From Bacillus sp. RAR_GA_16 (GTDB lineage Bacteria; Bacillota; Bacilli; Bacillales; Guptibacillaceae): a stretch of 64,000 nucleotides of DNA. The stretch is taken from contig NZ_JAIUKZ010000013.1 of assembly GCF_020165985.1 (NCBI RefSeq), positions 1 through 64,000 of the forward strand, in the 5' to 3' direction. This document shows positions 7,956 to 18,230 of this stretch, one piece after another (within the stretch, counting starts at the first letter, position 1; the number at the start of each line of letters is the position of its first letter). The notes under the pieces were generated by a model. It worked only from the letters and a program-made list of their open reading frames with translations. It ran no database searches and was not told where the DNA came from. The position numbers were made by a program, and so were the translations under genes.

Positions 7956-10900
7956 TTACATTCGATCTTGTAATGGAATAATATCAACTACAGTAACGAC
8001 TGGCTTAGACAACTCGCCACCATTTGTTTTTATTGGACCATGTACAATACATTGTCCTTTTTTAAGCTCAGATAATTTCTTCTCCCACTGTTTCTTTTCA
8101 TGCTGATCGTTTGAAAGACTAGTAGCAATACTCGAGATTTCTTGTTCAGGAGGTGAAAAATAAACCTTCTCACCCGAATTCTGAAGTCTAGCTAATTCGT
8201 CTGTATCAAGTTGGGATTTCAAGAACTGTGTCGCATACCATGCAGACCAACCAAACTTCCTGCCCTCTGTTAATATTCTAGCTGAAGGAGATTTTTCAGT
8301 ATGATCAAGGTTTTGCGCTTCATCCATAATAACCGGAAGTGGATTATTCTTACTACCAAATCGAACAGTATAGTTCCACAGATCCCAAAGAATAAATTCA
8401 GTAATCATGAGCTGAACATCTCTTGGATATCCAGTGAGTTGAATTACATATACTTCACCTTTATCATTTAATACATCTTTCCAGTCTAACGAATTCTCAT
8501 GAGTAAATGGATTCCGGTCAATTAATGGGCGGATCTGGGACAATGTTGTTTTAGCATAATTGGTACCTGCCTCTTCCAACATATCTCTCAAATGAAGTAA
8601 GCTCATGTCTTCCCCGAACTGCTCTAACCCATTCAATGTTGCCTCATAAAGAGAATTTAATTGTTGGATTCCTAAACTACTATAAACCGATGAGAACACA
8701 CTCTTAATTCGTTCTGCAATATCTGTGTTTGATTCAGGAATTTTAATTTCACCAATATCTCTTTCGTTTTTCTTGAAAGGATTAATAGGAAACTTATCAT
8801 TATAAACAATTTTTTGCTTAAGTTTATCTCCTAAATAATCAACAAACTCAGGCTCTAGCTGGTTAGGTAAGAACCCTTCCGTGTAATCAATGACTACACT
8901 AGATAGTCCTAACTTCGATTTCTCAAGTAATAAACACTGCATAAAATAAGTCTTACCCTGTCCAGACTTACCTGATATCAATAAATGTCGGTTTGCTAAC
9001 CCTTTATTTCCATACTCCCAGTAGATTTCTCGATTAGAATTCTCAGCTTTACCTAGTAATATCCTTGATTTCTCAATATCAAATGAGGGTGACGTAACAT
9101 CTGGTACGTTAACTTCTGTTACTTCCTCCGACTCAACTACAACCTCTTCTTCAACATTAGTTACTTCTTTCTCTTTTTCAACCGGATGATCTTCAACATC
9201 TGAAGGTCCTTCGTCGTCCACATCTTTAACCGCTTCTTCTTCATCAAAAGAAGGCGCTTGATGTTGAGAGCGTTCTTGTTTTCTCCCTGAAGGTGTTAAA
9301 TCACTGCGATTGCCATAAGTCTCTACTGATTCTGTATTCATTCCAGCATAAACCTTTTCTAATAGCTTTTCTTCATTCTTGCTTGTCTCTACTTGAGAAG
9401 GATTGTACTGGTAAGATAATAGATTTTCTCGTACAAAGTCATTTTCTTTATTTTGTACCCAATCATGCATCTGATTAATGGACTGCACTAACCCTTTATA
9501 ACCATCAAATTCTGTTAGGCCCACATACGTAATGCCTTCGTCAATAGCTGAGCTTCGATAGTAAGCATCACGCTGGAAGGATAGAATAGCTCCCTCTCCG
9601 ATGACCTCATCAATTTCATTTGAGATCCTATACTGGTCTTTTAATAGCTTCTCGATGATTTCATCAGATAATTCATAACCCTTTTCATTCCAGATGTCAT
9701 TTGCACCAAGCTTCTTAACATTTGATAAGAAAAGTTGAACAAAGAAATTGCGATAGAATTTCTTGTTAAACTGAGATCCTTCTGATTCAATTAATGCATC
9801 ATTTAGAAGAGATTTCGTTTTCCTTACCTGTTCCTTCGCTTTCGTTACAACATCATTTTTATTTGCTCCAATTTTCACTTCTACTGGGTAAAAATGAAGC
9901 TTAAGATTAGTTGGATCTGCAGTATTTAAACCAATTAACAACAAATCATCACTATGACTACCTTGCACTCCTAGATTCTTAGCTGTGAAGACACCACCAG
10001 ATTTACTCAATCCTGCTGCTCCTGCAACCCTAAGAATTTCTTCCAAGGAAATTGGTACCCATAGGATATCTCGATGGTCAAAGTATGATAGTGAGAACTT
10101 AATAGCAGAAATAATACTCAATTTCTCTCTAGAATAGTGTCCCTTACTTCCAATAATTCTTAACAGCCATTCTCCGTTAAAAGTATTAAATGCTTTGATA
10201 GTATTTTTTACATTCTCATCAGAGCCTTCTACTTGCTTATCATTTAGAAACTCCTTAACAACCGCAAAATACTGATCTGACTTGTCAGTTACAGTAATAG
10301 CATCATAACGACTTGAAGATGAATATTGATCGCTATAATGAATCACAACAAGATCATCATCGTGTTCATTGAAGAAATCTAAGTCTACACTAGGATCGAC
10401 AAACGTTACCCAGTGTGAAGAACTAAAGATTTGTGAAAGAGTCTCTTCATCAATGGTAGAAGTTCTAGAAAGAATTGCTTCTCCTTTATGATAAGAATCA
10501 TTACCACCGTTCTTTAAATTGGCACTTAGTTCATTTAACATATAAGCGGTTTGTGTTAATACATTACCTTGATCGATCGAATAACCCTTCACTCCAAAGC
10601 CATTTCGGTAGTTCTCATTTCCCTTCATCGATGGGACTGAGGAATAAAGTCCATTAAGGTTTATTCCAGAAACCATATCTTTCATTGGCTGGAGTGCGTA
10701 AGTTTCTTGAGCTTGCATTTTATAGAATGAAATGTGTGCATAGTCGTATTCATCCACGCCAAATTCTCGTTTAAAGTACTTAATCTTTTCTCGAATCAGC
10801 TGTAACAAATCTTTAGGCTCGTAATTCTTAAAGTCTTTAGAAGAGAACTTTAAATCAAGTGCTGTTTCAAGCTCTTCAATAGACTCTGTTCTAGAAAACA

Positions 10901-13298
10901 CATCAAACGCGCTAGTAGCGTCGCTTTTATAAACAGTTACCTCAATAGGCTTAACTTGATCCAATTCTTTTGAGTTTATCTGCTTGATGAGACGCTGAAT
11001 AATCCCTCTAAGAATTTCATTATCATTATTTATATTAATAAGATTAACCAACAGGGGTGCATTTGAACTTCCCATAAACAAGTAAGAAAAATGCTCTTCG
11101 AATTGAGTTAATTTATCCTCTACAACTTTTGCCACATAGTGATTTCCGTCAGATACAGATACTTGACTAACCGGCTTATAAACTAGCCACTCAAGAGCAG
11201 CATTTTGTTGATCTGGCTTATAAAGATCATCATGATTTCTATAGATATAAGGCACTAATCCTAGAGGTTTCAACCTTGATAAAATGCTATTATCGATTTC
11301 CTCATTTGAAAGAGACTCCTTTAACTGCAGCTGAAAAGCCACTATTAATGGATGGTAAGGTGTGAAATAAAGCTCATGTTTAGATGAAATGGTTCCGAGA
11401 CTGAACAAGTCTCTTCCTTTTTTACCCGCTTCAACGCCAGTCTTGAAGGATTGTACTTCACTTAAATAGGCATCAACATAAGCTCTTGCTCTTTCTTCTA
11501 ATTCAGGACTCATGTAACTGAGTGTTGGGATATTATTCTTTATATTAAAGTAGTTGAGATAACGACTATAGGCTTCACGTAACTCATCACCAAGATCAAT
11601 ATCAATAGTTTGTAAGGTATCTCCCTCTAATTTAGCAGCACGGTAGCCATTTTCTTTCCAAGTTTCTTCCCATTTAATAAACTCCTTATATTCTGAATGA
11701 ACATAGAAGTCTCTATTTCCAAGAACAAGACGGTTGGACTTTAGTTCGAAGTCCATTCGACTTTCTCGTTTCAACTTCCAAATCCTTGCTCCAGTAATTG
11801 GCATAGATTCTGGAAGTTCGTTTTTCAACGATAAAGGAAGTACAAATCCACTCTCTGTAAAATGTAATTTAAGAGCAAGCTTATTATTGTCATTAAAAGC
11901 CTCTGCTTGTGGAAGCAAAGTTAATTGCTCATCATTCTTAATTTCGATGATTTGATGATCTTCAATTACCTCTTGTTCCCTACTCATCCCCAGACCAACT
12001 ATTACGGAAGACCCTTCATATTGTAGTTCCAAATCTCCTGATGATACATTAATTAGATAACTAGTCTTAAATGATTCCAGTACATATGGATTGACTGGTA
12101 ATACAGTAATTAAGAATTCCGCACCTAGAGTTGCCTTATTATCATGTTTATAAGCAAACTTAGTAAATGTTGGCTTATTTGATTCAGGTGTTATTTTGAC
12201 ATTCATGTTTGATCTGGCAACATTAATATCAGTTGTAGTGGTATAAGCTTTTTGTAACTTAGCGAAATCTTTACTTAAGCTTGTAATTTTACCTGTTAGA
12301 GAAAACGAAATTTGCAGGTTAATTTCATCTAATTGCTGTTCATTAAATAAAATGATGTGTCTCTTCCGTTTACCAGCAGCAGTTTCACGTTGGGGTCGGT
12401 CCCAGATCTCCACACCCTTCTCTACTGTTATCCCCTTGAATTCAATTTTCGCGTCCTTAACTGTTTCAAGGTATTTCAAATGATCTTTTTTAATATCTGA
12501 ATAGGGTTTGTCTTCCCAACCTTCCTGGTATAGCCTATTTGCAAATTCAGAAGTGAATTTCTTCTCAAGCTCATCTTTGTCTAATCCAAAGTCATGAACT
12601 TTTCTAACAAAATCAAACAGCTCACGGTTTTCTTCTAATCTATTTTCGAGTTGTTTACCTGTAAATGTCGCCAGGTCTGGATCTTTAAAAAGCGCAAACT
12701 CTTTGTAATCCTTATCTTCCATATAACCTTTACCCAATATGGTAAAGATCTCTTGAAAATCAAAGAATGAGATTTGTTGGAATGATTGTTCTTCGATCAA
12801 ACTTTCCATATTATCTAGCAAGATAATCTGATCGACTTTTTCCAAACTACTATGCTCGATATCAGATTTCAGCGTTTTATTTAATGAAACTGGATGTAAA
12901 GGCATCCCTTCCTTAAGCAAGTCACTGCTTCCACCTTGAATGGAATCGAGCTGTTCCGACACAATGCTAAGTAGAGCTGTGTTCTTCCATACTCCTTGTT
13001 GCTCCCCTACCTGATTTCGAAGTGTAACGAGAAAATCAGGCTTGATATTTCCATGGGTGTGAGCAACAACCACTCGAATATTGTCTATTTCAATGCAAAA
13101 CGTTTCATAAGGGTGTCCAAATTCATGCTTGTATATAAACTTTTGCACATTTTGCTTTTGCTGAAGGGAGTTTACTAGGTTCTTAATCTCTTCATCTTGA
13201 TCAAGCTGCAAGTAGAAGCGTTCTCCAGCAGATAACGAGCTTGAACTAAAATGTTGAAGGATTTGGTCAGCTATATAATTATAAAATTGGTTTGACAT
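7956..13298 (-). CDS. dptH: DNA phosphorothioation-dependent restriction protein DptH
   Basis: About 1,780 residues, starting at the Met that begins MSNQFYNY (13298); an upstream Met is possible. The large N-terminal two thirds has no motif I recognise. A stretch around residues 1355-1410 is acidic low-complexity linker. The C-terminus is a HerA/FtsK-like ATPase with Walker A SGKSGQGKT (about 1445-1453) and Walker B PLPVIMDEAQNL (about 1658-1668). DptF, DptG and DptH together restrict DNA that lacks phosphorothioate marks. It is the last gene of dptFGH, overlaps dptG, and ends at the convergent terminator. Length and gene order match known DptH. Confidence 0.93.
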   Translation of the reverse strand: MSNQFYNYIADQILQHFSSSSLSAGERFYLQLDQDEEIKNLVNSLQQKQNVQKFIYKHEFGHPYETFCIEIDNIRVVVAHTHGNIKPDFLVTLRNQVGEQQGVWKNTALLSIVSEQLDSIQGGSSDLLKEGMPLHPVSLNKTLKSDIEHSSLEKVDQIILLDNMESLIEEQSFQQISFFDFQEIFTILGKGYMEDKDYKEFALFKDPDLATFTGKQLENRLEENRELFDFVRKVHDFGLDKDELEKKFTSEFANRLYQEGWEDKPYSDIKKDHLKYLETVKDAKIEFKGITVEKGVEIWDRPQRETAAGKRKRHIILFNEQQLDEINLQISFSLTGKITSLSKDFAKLQKAYTTTTDINVARSNMNVKITPESNKPTFTKFAYKHDNKATLGAEFLITVLPVNPYVLESFKTSYLINVSSGDLELQYEGSSVIVGLGMSREQEVIEDHQIIEIKNDEQLTLLPQAEAFNDNNKLALKLHFTESGFVLPLSLKNELPESMPITGARIWKLKRESRMDFELKSNRLVLGNRDFYVHSEYKEFIKWEETWKENGYRAAKLEGDTLQTIDIDLGDELREAYSRYLNYFNIKNNIPTLSYMSPELEERARAYVDAYLSEVQSFKTGVEAGKKGRDLFSLGTISSKHELYFTPYHPLIVAFQLQLKESLSNEEIDNSILSRLKPLGLVPYIYRNHDDLYKPDQQNAALEWLVYKPVSQVSVSDGNHYVAKVVEDKLTQFEEHFSYLFMGSSNAPLLVNLININNDNEILRGIIQRLIKQINSKELDQVKPIEVTVYKSDATSAFDVFSRTESIEELETALDLKFSSKDFKNYEPKDLLQLIREKIKYFKREFGVDEYDYAHISFYKMQAQETYALQPMKDMVSGINLNGLYSSVPSMKGNENYRNGFGVKGYSIDQGNVLTQTAYMLNELSANLKNGGNDSYHKGEAILSRTSTIDEETLSQIFSSSHWVTFVDPSVDLDFFNEHDDDLVVIHYSDQYSSSSRYDAITVTDKSDQYFAVVKEFLNDKQVEGSDENVKNTIKAFNTFNGEWLLRIIGSKGHYSREKLSIISAIKFSLSYFDHRDILWVPISLEEILRVAGAAGLSKSGGVFTAKNLGVQGSHSDDLLLIGLNTADPTNLKLHFYPVEVKIGANKNDVVTKAKEQVRKTKSLLNDALIESEGSQFNKKFYRNFFVQLFLSNVKKLGANDIWNEKGYELSDEIIEKLLKDQYRISNEIDEVIGEGAILSFQRDAYYRSSAIDEGITYVGLTEFDGYKGLVQSINQMHDWVQNKENDFVRENLLSYQYNPSQVETSKNEEKLLEKVYAGMNTESVETYGNRSDLTPSGRKQERSQHQAPSFDEEEAVKDVDDEGPSDVEDHPVEKEKEVTNVEEEVVVESEEVTEVNVPDVTSPSFDIEKSRILLGKAENSNREIYWEYGNKGLANRHLLISGKSGQGKTYFMQCLLLEKSKLGLSSVVIDYTEGFLPNQLEPEFVDYLGDKLKQKIVYNDKFPINPFKKNERDIGEIKIPESNTDIAERIKSVFSSVYSSLGIQQLNSLYEATLNGLEQFGEDMSLLHLRDMLEEAGTNYAKTTLSQIRPLIDRNPFTHENSLDWKDVLNDKGEVYVIQLTGYPRDVQLMITEFILWDLWNYTVRFGSKNNPLPVIMDEAQNLDHTEKSPSARILTEGRKFGWSAWYATQFLKSQLDTDELARLQNSGEKVYFSPPEQEISSIATSLSNDQHEKKQWEKKLSELKKGQCIVHGPIKTNGGELSKPVVTVVDIIPLQDRM

Positions 13299-14682
13299 AC
13301 TGAGCATCACCACTATCACTTTTTTTGTCTAAAATATTTAACGAGTCAAACAACGCAATTACTTCTTTTTTCGAATACCGATCGAACATGACTCCCCTAT
13401 TTGCAAACTCTTCAAAGAGTTGGTTAAGAGGGATCCGATTGTCTTTTACGGAAACTGCTGTAAGCAATAAAAGCATCTCATGGGTAATATTTAGCACATG
13501 ACCTAAACTTCCCCGAGATTTGATGAATCGTCCGCTACCTAAGTCTTCAAGGTTTTTACCGAATTTCTCACAAACTGTAGTACTCATTCCGTATTTCAAG
13601 CAATCAAACATTGCAGGAAACGCCTCTGAGAGGGATTGAGGTTCTGGTACTTTCTTCATCTCTTGCCATTTTGAGTAGTTAGCAATCCATTTCTTTAGAT
13701 CTGTCAGAAGAATATCTTCCTGTCCTTTTTGAGTAACCAAATCAAACAGCTCTTTATAATTCATTATTGACTTCTTATTATTGGGTAGAGACGTATTTAA
13801 TTGGTTGTGGCTTAAATGAGAAAGGGTGTGAATATGAACGAATAGATTACTAGACTTTTCTTTAATGAATTTAAAACCTTCTAGCTCATCTGCTGGTTTT
13901 CGTCTCTTACTAACAGACTCCCAATCTAAGGCATAATATAACGGTGATGGTTCAATATAATCAGCATTCTCAAACCTTTCAAGCTTGAGGGTAAGCTGAC
14001 ATACATACGACATCGTATAGAAATGAGTTAACAGCTCAAATGATTGAAGAAAGTATTCTTGATGTTGACTTAGGTATAGCAAGTCCTCCTGATACAAATT
14101 CGTAAGAGAAGGAAGCATAGATTGATAGTTTTGTTCTTTCGGCTTGCTGTCTTTTAATGATTCAATGTTTTGAAGGATTAGTTCAGTTAAGATGTCGTGA
14201 TGATTTTTCTGATTAAACGTTTCTTTTAATGCAGAGCTATCACCCGCAAAGGCATCTTTGAGAAATTGTGCATACTTATTGAATTCATTGTCATGATTAT
14301 CTGGGACTGGTACATAATTAAAGAGATAAGGGTGAATTGGTTTGATATCATGATTTTCATTAAAGAGGAAGTTCTCAATAAAACGCTCTAGATCATTTCT
14401 TGAATTCCCATCATCAAAGGATACTTGTTTCAAGATTTGATTGACTAGTTCATTGTCACTTTCATAGAGTTCTTCATCTACAGATTTACTTTTCTTCCCC
14501 TTTGCAAGTTCAACCTCACAAACGCGTCGGATGTACTCACCTAATACACCATTAAAGTTATCTTTGATCGCTTTTGTTCTCTTCGTTAAAAACGGAAGAA
14601 CATCAATTGCTTGTCCAACCGTATGTTTATTTTTCTTTGTTAATAAATCATCCAAGTAATTAACATCTAAAATCTCTTCCAT
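13279..14682 (-). CDS. dptG: DNA phosphorothioation-dependent restriction protein DptG
   Basis: About 467 residues from the ATG at 14682, eight bases after AAGGAG and one base after the dptF stop; longer upstream starts lack a ribosome site. It is mostly helical with no catalytic motif that I recognise, as expected for DptG, whose biochemical role within the DptFGH restriction complex is not established. The tight spacing to dptF and overlap with dptH show a single translationally coupled operon. Confidence 0.92.
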   Translation of the reverse strand: MEEILDVNYLDDLLTKKNKHTVGQAIDVLPFLTKRTKAIKDNFNGVLGEYIRRVCEVELAKGKKSKSVDEELYESDNELVNQILKQVSFDDGNSRNDLERFIENFLFNENHDIKPIHPYLFNYVPVPDNHDNEFNKYAQFLKDAFAGDSSALKETFNQKNHHDILTELILQNIESLKDSKPKEQNYQSMLPSLTNLYQEDLLYLSQHQEYFLQSFELLTHFYTMSYVCQLTLKLERFENADYIEPSPLYYALDWESVSKRRKPADELEGFKFIKEKSSNLFVHIHTLSHLSHNQLNTSLPNNKKSIMNYKELFDLVTQKGQEDILLTDLKKWIANYSKWQEMKKVPEPQSLSEAFPAMFDCLKYGMSTTVCEKFGKNLEDLGSGRFIKSRGSLGHVLNITHEMLLLLTAVSVKDNRIPLNQLFEEFANRGVMFDRYSKKEVIALFDSLNILDKKSDSGDAQYVKPIL

Positions 14683-14683
14683 C

Positions 14684-16951
14684 TTAAGACTCCTTTTCAA
14701 AAACAAAATCACCGAAATCGTCACGCTTTAATTTGTATGTCCGTTCATCAGCTGGGAACTGAACTAAAAGCTCGTCCTTCTTCTTTCCATAGCCCATAAT
14801 TCTGTCCATAAATTCAACGAATTTTATCGCATCTTCTTTATCCTTTTTATTTGGACAATAACCTCGCTGTACCTTTGTTAGTAAGTTATATAGTGGATAG
14901 TCAATTTCTAAATCAACTTGATTGTCCCCATTACCATCGTGATAGCGCAAATGAATAGTGGCCTTAAACGATTCTAGTACATTCTGGTGATTAAAATTTA
15001 GATGCTTATACGTAGGTTTAAAGTTCAATAACTGGGCAATTCGAAACTTCTCAGCTGGATTGTTAATATAGATATATTCTTTCTTCGGAGTGCCATTCCA
15101 TTTGAAAATTGACTGCTTCATCTCTTCGTAGAAATCTCTAATCTTGCTTTTCTCGCCAGCATTAAATGCGTACAAATACTTTACGTAGTTCAAGTAGTTC
15201 TCTTCAATGACTTGTTTTGAAAAGTCCTCGTTAGTTAGATAAGCTAAGCGGATAACAACTTCTACAAGCTCGCTAAATGAATGACCTGTCACACTGTCAT
15301 CTTGTTTGAAAGGTTCTAACCACTTCTTTGCTACATCAGACTGAATATAGAGGTCAAATACTTTATCATAGTCTGAGTACGTATTTAAATTAATAATGAG
15401 CTGATCAATATGATAGGAGCGTTGGTGAATTGGATCCTTTTCTCCCATTGCCTTTAAAATTGGAGAACGTTCCATTCGATTAAATAATAAATTTGTTGAA
15501 TTCAACTCTAACCGTTGAAATTCAGTTAGAGAATAATAGGACGAAAGTGTATCTGGAATTAAGATATCTGCTATGAAATTCAAAAACGCACGTGCAGAAA
15601 TCACCATTTTATCCCGAATCAATGTCTGTATGATTAAATCAACAACCTGCTTTTGTACAAAGGGCTCCCTCATAAATTCAAAATTTTCGTGGAGCATTGT
15701 ATGGATTCCATTGTTCTGATCTTCTTTAAGAGCGAGGTGGAATGGATTATCATTACTGTCTTTAAAGATATTATTTAAAATCGATAAGAAAAACTGAGAC
15801 TGAGGACCTTCATTCGTAACCTCAAACGGGTGATAATCTCCAAAGCTCAGTAGATCAAATGCTTCCTCACTATAGTGTGTGGTTACATTCTGAGAAAACA
15901 ACTCACTATTATCAACAAACTTACTTAGTGCATGATACGTTTGATCGCCATGATCAGCTGTAATGAAATTATGCAAAACACCCATATTGATCGCTAGAAT
16001 GACACGCTTGTTACTACTTTCAACTCGCTGGTCTGAGAAATCCTTCAGGACTTCAGCTAGCGTTTCCATCGCATCCTTATCTGGAGAGAAACTTTCAGTC
16101 GCATCATTATGAATCTCATAATCAGAGATAAGCTCTGGTTTATGTTTCTTCAAATAAGCTAATAGATGGGATTTACCATCTCCAACACTTCCGCAAAGAA
16201 GAATGAGCTTTCCTGTATCATCTTGCTTATTCTTTTCAAGGATGTACTCGAGGTCTTTTTGAATCTTTCGGTCCACGTGCATATATTTTTTAAAGTGACT
16301 AAAAGCGTTTGCATTCTCAATTGCTTCCTGAGCAGAATCGCTTAATCTCCTTAATTCTCTTAACAGATAACTTTTATTGTTAGGCAAATCTTTAACAAGA
16401 ATTTCTTCTCCCTCTGGAATCACTTCTTTCGTATCAGAAGTAGAACGCTCTCCTCTTTCTTCCAGCATTTTAATTATCTGTTTTTGAATGAGCTCATCGA
16501 TTTGTTCTTGGGAACTGATTTCACTCTTAGTAGGCTTGGGCTGTTCGTAAGGAGGTATATCAACTCTTTCTTGGGAGTATAGCTCATAAAACCATAGGGC
16601 TACATCGTACATTACCTTATGTAATCCAATTGCTTGAGACAAATCTGCAAAGTCACCAGTATGAGCAGCTTTGTTGCCATTGATCCTAATCGTATCAAAC
16701 AACTTTTGTGTATCTCTCTTTATAATTCCCTCTTTTGATAAATAGGAAATCTTCTCATAAAGTGAAGAAACGTAAGGCGCTTCAATACTCTCCATTTTGA
16801 AAACTTCATCTAATACTTTCTCGAGAAATAATCGTGATTTAACAATTGCACTCGCAGAGTCTTCAAATAATAACTCTTCCATTTTCTTCGCATTTAGAGC
16901 TGCTAATGGACTTAAATGTTCTATAAAACTTAAAAAGCTTCCTTTTTCCAT
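14684..16951 (-). CDS. dptF: DNA phosphorothioation-dependent restriction protein DptF
   Basis: About 755 residues, start ATG at 16951, nine bases after AAGAGG (a TTG nine bases upstream is less likely). The N-terminal 150 residues are a helical DUF4145-like region (ALNAKKMEELL ... NGNKAAHTGDF). A P-loop GSVGDGKSHLLAYLKKH follows at about 252-268. DptF is the ATPase at the head of the restriction operon. It is divergent from dndB with a 175-bp intergenic region that must hold both promoters, which would let modification and restriction be co-regulated. Confidence 0.93.
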   Translation of the reverse strand: MEKGSFLSFIEHLSPLAALNAKKMEELLFEDSASAIVKSRLFLEKVLDEVFKMESIEAPYVSSLYEKISYLSKEGIIKRDTQKLFDTIRINGNKAAHTGDFADLSQAIGLHKVMYDVALWFYELYSQERVDIPPYEQPKPTKSEISSQEQIDELIQKQIIKMLEERGERSTSDTKEVIPEGEEILVKDLPNNKSYLLRELRRLSDSAQEAIENANAFSHFKKYMHVDRKIQKDLEYILEKNKQDDTGKLILLCGSVGDGKSHLLAYLKKHKPELISDYEIHNDATESFSPDKDAMETLAEVLKDFSDQRVESSNKRVILAINMGVLHNFITADHGDQTYHALSKFVDNSELFSQNVTTHYSEEAFDLLSFGDYHPFEVTNEGPQSQFFLSILNNIFKDSNDNPFHLALKEDQNNGIHTMLHENFEFMREPFVQKQVVDLIIQTLIRDKMVISARAFLNFIADILIPDTLSSYYSLTEFQRLELNSTNLLFNRMERSPILKAMGEKDPIHQRSYHIDQLIINLNTYSDYDKVFDLYIQSDVAKKWLEPFKQDDSVTGHSFSELVEVVIRLAYLTNEDFSKQVIEENYLNYVKYLYAFNAGEKSKIRDFYEEMKQSIFKWNGTPKKEYIYINNPAEKFRIAQLLNFKPTYKHLNFNHQNVLESFKATIHLRYHDGNGDNQVDLEIDYPLYNLLTKVQRGYCPNKKDKEDAIKFVEFMDRIMGYGKKKDELLVQFPADERTYKLKRDDFGDFVFEKES

Positions 16952-17058
16952 AATTATCAACCTCTTATAAACGTATTCTTACCATTATTCTACCATATAA
17001 ATACACTCCTACTAAACTGGCAGAAAATTGAAAGCAGCGAATTAACGTTCGCTTTTTA

Positions 17059-17087
17059 TTGCCATAAGTTTATATGAGGTTTATAAT
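17059..17087 (+). promoter_or_regulatory. SigA-type promoter of dndBCDEA
   Basis: TTGCCA (17059-17064), a 17-base spacer, then TATAAT (17082-17087), forty bases before the dndB ATG. Confidence 0.7.
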
Positions 17088-17126
17088 AAAATTAACAATT
17101 ACGTACGTAAATCGGAGGTTGTATAT

Positions 17127-18230
17127 ATGGATATGGGATTTAGCTATAACTTCCCTGCAATACGAGGTAAACAAGCTGGCAAGGAATACTTTGTGGCAAT
17201 GTGTCCACTTAGGATCATCCCTAAGATCTTCTTATTTGATGAAGACGAGATTCCGCCCGAGCATAGAGCACAACGAATCTTAAATAAAACAAGAATCCCT
17301 GAGATGACGAATTACATCGTAGAAAACCAGGATGATTATGTGTTTTCTTCGATTACAGCGTCAATTGATGGCGAACTAGAGTTTATTCCATTTGGTCAAG
17401 ATACAACGTCGAATGATTTAGGTCAATTAAGAATCTCGTTAGAAGCTCGTTTTTTAATAAATGATGGTCAACACCGCCGAGCAGCTATTGAAGAAGCATT
17501 AAAAATTGCCCCGGAGCTTGGCAACGAAACAATTTCCGTTGTATTCTTTTATGATGAAGGTTTGAAGAACTCACAACAAATTTTCTCTGACTTGAACAGA
17601 CACGCGGTAAATACAACATCTTCTATTGGGATTTTGTATGATCACCGTGATAGACTGGCAATGCTCACGAAAGAGATTGTCTCAGAAAATCCCCTTCTCT
17701 CGCGTTATACTGATCGCGAAAAAGTTTCTTTATCTAAGAATTCACCTAAAATCATGGCTTTGAATCATATTTTCAATACGAATTTAAAGCTTGTTGGAAA
17801 AACAAAGGGTGATGTAATTACAGATGATGAAGAGCATTTTGTTAAAGAGTTCTGGAGCATTCTCTGTGAAACCATTACTGAATGGCAAATGATATTGGAT
17901 AAGCAAATGAACCCCCGTGAGCTAAGAATGAACTATATTGTAGGACATGGCTTGTTTCTTGAGGCAGTTGGTATTGTTGGAAGATATGCATTTGAATTTC
18001 AGCCAACAACCTGGCAAGAAACCATAAAGAAACTATCCAATATTGATTGGAATAGAGCAAATACAACAGATTGGGAAGGAAGAGCATTTAACTCGAATGG
18101 AAGAATTCAAAAGAACAATCACACCATTCAGCTAACAGCTAATCTCATAAAAGAAAAACTTGGTCTCCCTCTCACTGAAAATGAAATGAAGATCGAAAAT
18201 AAATTTAAGTCAGGTGAATCAAATGATTAA
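17127..18230 (+). CDS. dndB: DNA sulfur modification protein DndB (DGQHR domain)
   Basis: 367 residues with the family hallmark DGQHR in RFLINDGQHRRAAI (about 112-125). Start ATG follows GGAGG at eight bases. DndB is reported as a transcriptional regulator of dnd genes in some hosts and related DGQHR proteins bind DNA; here it is the first gene of the modification operon and faces dptF, a good place for autoregulation. It overlaps dndC by eight bases. Length is typical. Confidence 0.94.
   Translation: MDMGFSYNFPAIRGKQAGKEYFVAMCPLRIIPKIFLFDEDEIPPEHRAQRILNKTRIPEMTNYIVENQDDYVFSSITASIDGELEFIPFGQDTTSNDLGQLRISLEARFLINDGQHRRAAIEEALKIAPELGNETISVVFFYDEGLKNSQQIFSDLNRHAVNTTSSIGILYDHRDRLAMLTKEIVSENPLLSRYTDREKVSLSKNSPKIMALNHIFNTNLKLVGKTKGDVITDDEEHFVKEFWSILCETITEWQMILDKQMNPRELRMNYIVGHGLFLEAVGIVGRYAFEFQPTTWQETIKKLSNIDWNRANTTDWEGRAFNSNGRIQKNNHTIQLTANLIKEKLGLPLTENEMKIENKFKSGESND

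Noticed and set aside
13279-14724. Longer start for dptG at 14724
   Set aside because: The ATG at 14682 has AAGGAG at eight bases and the preceding codons overlap dptF without a ribosome site.
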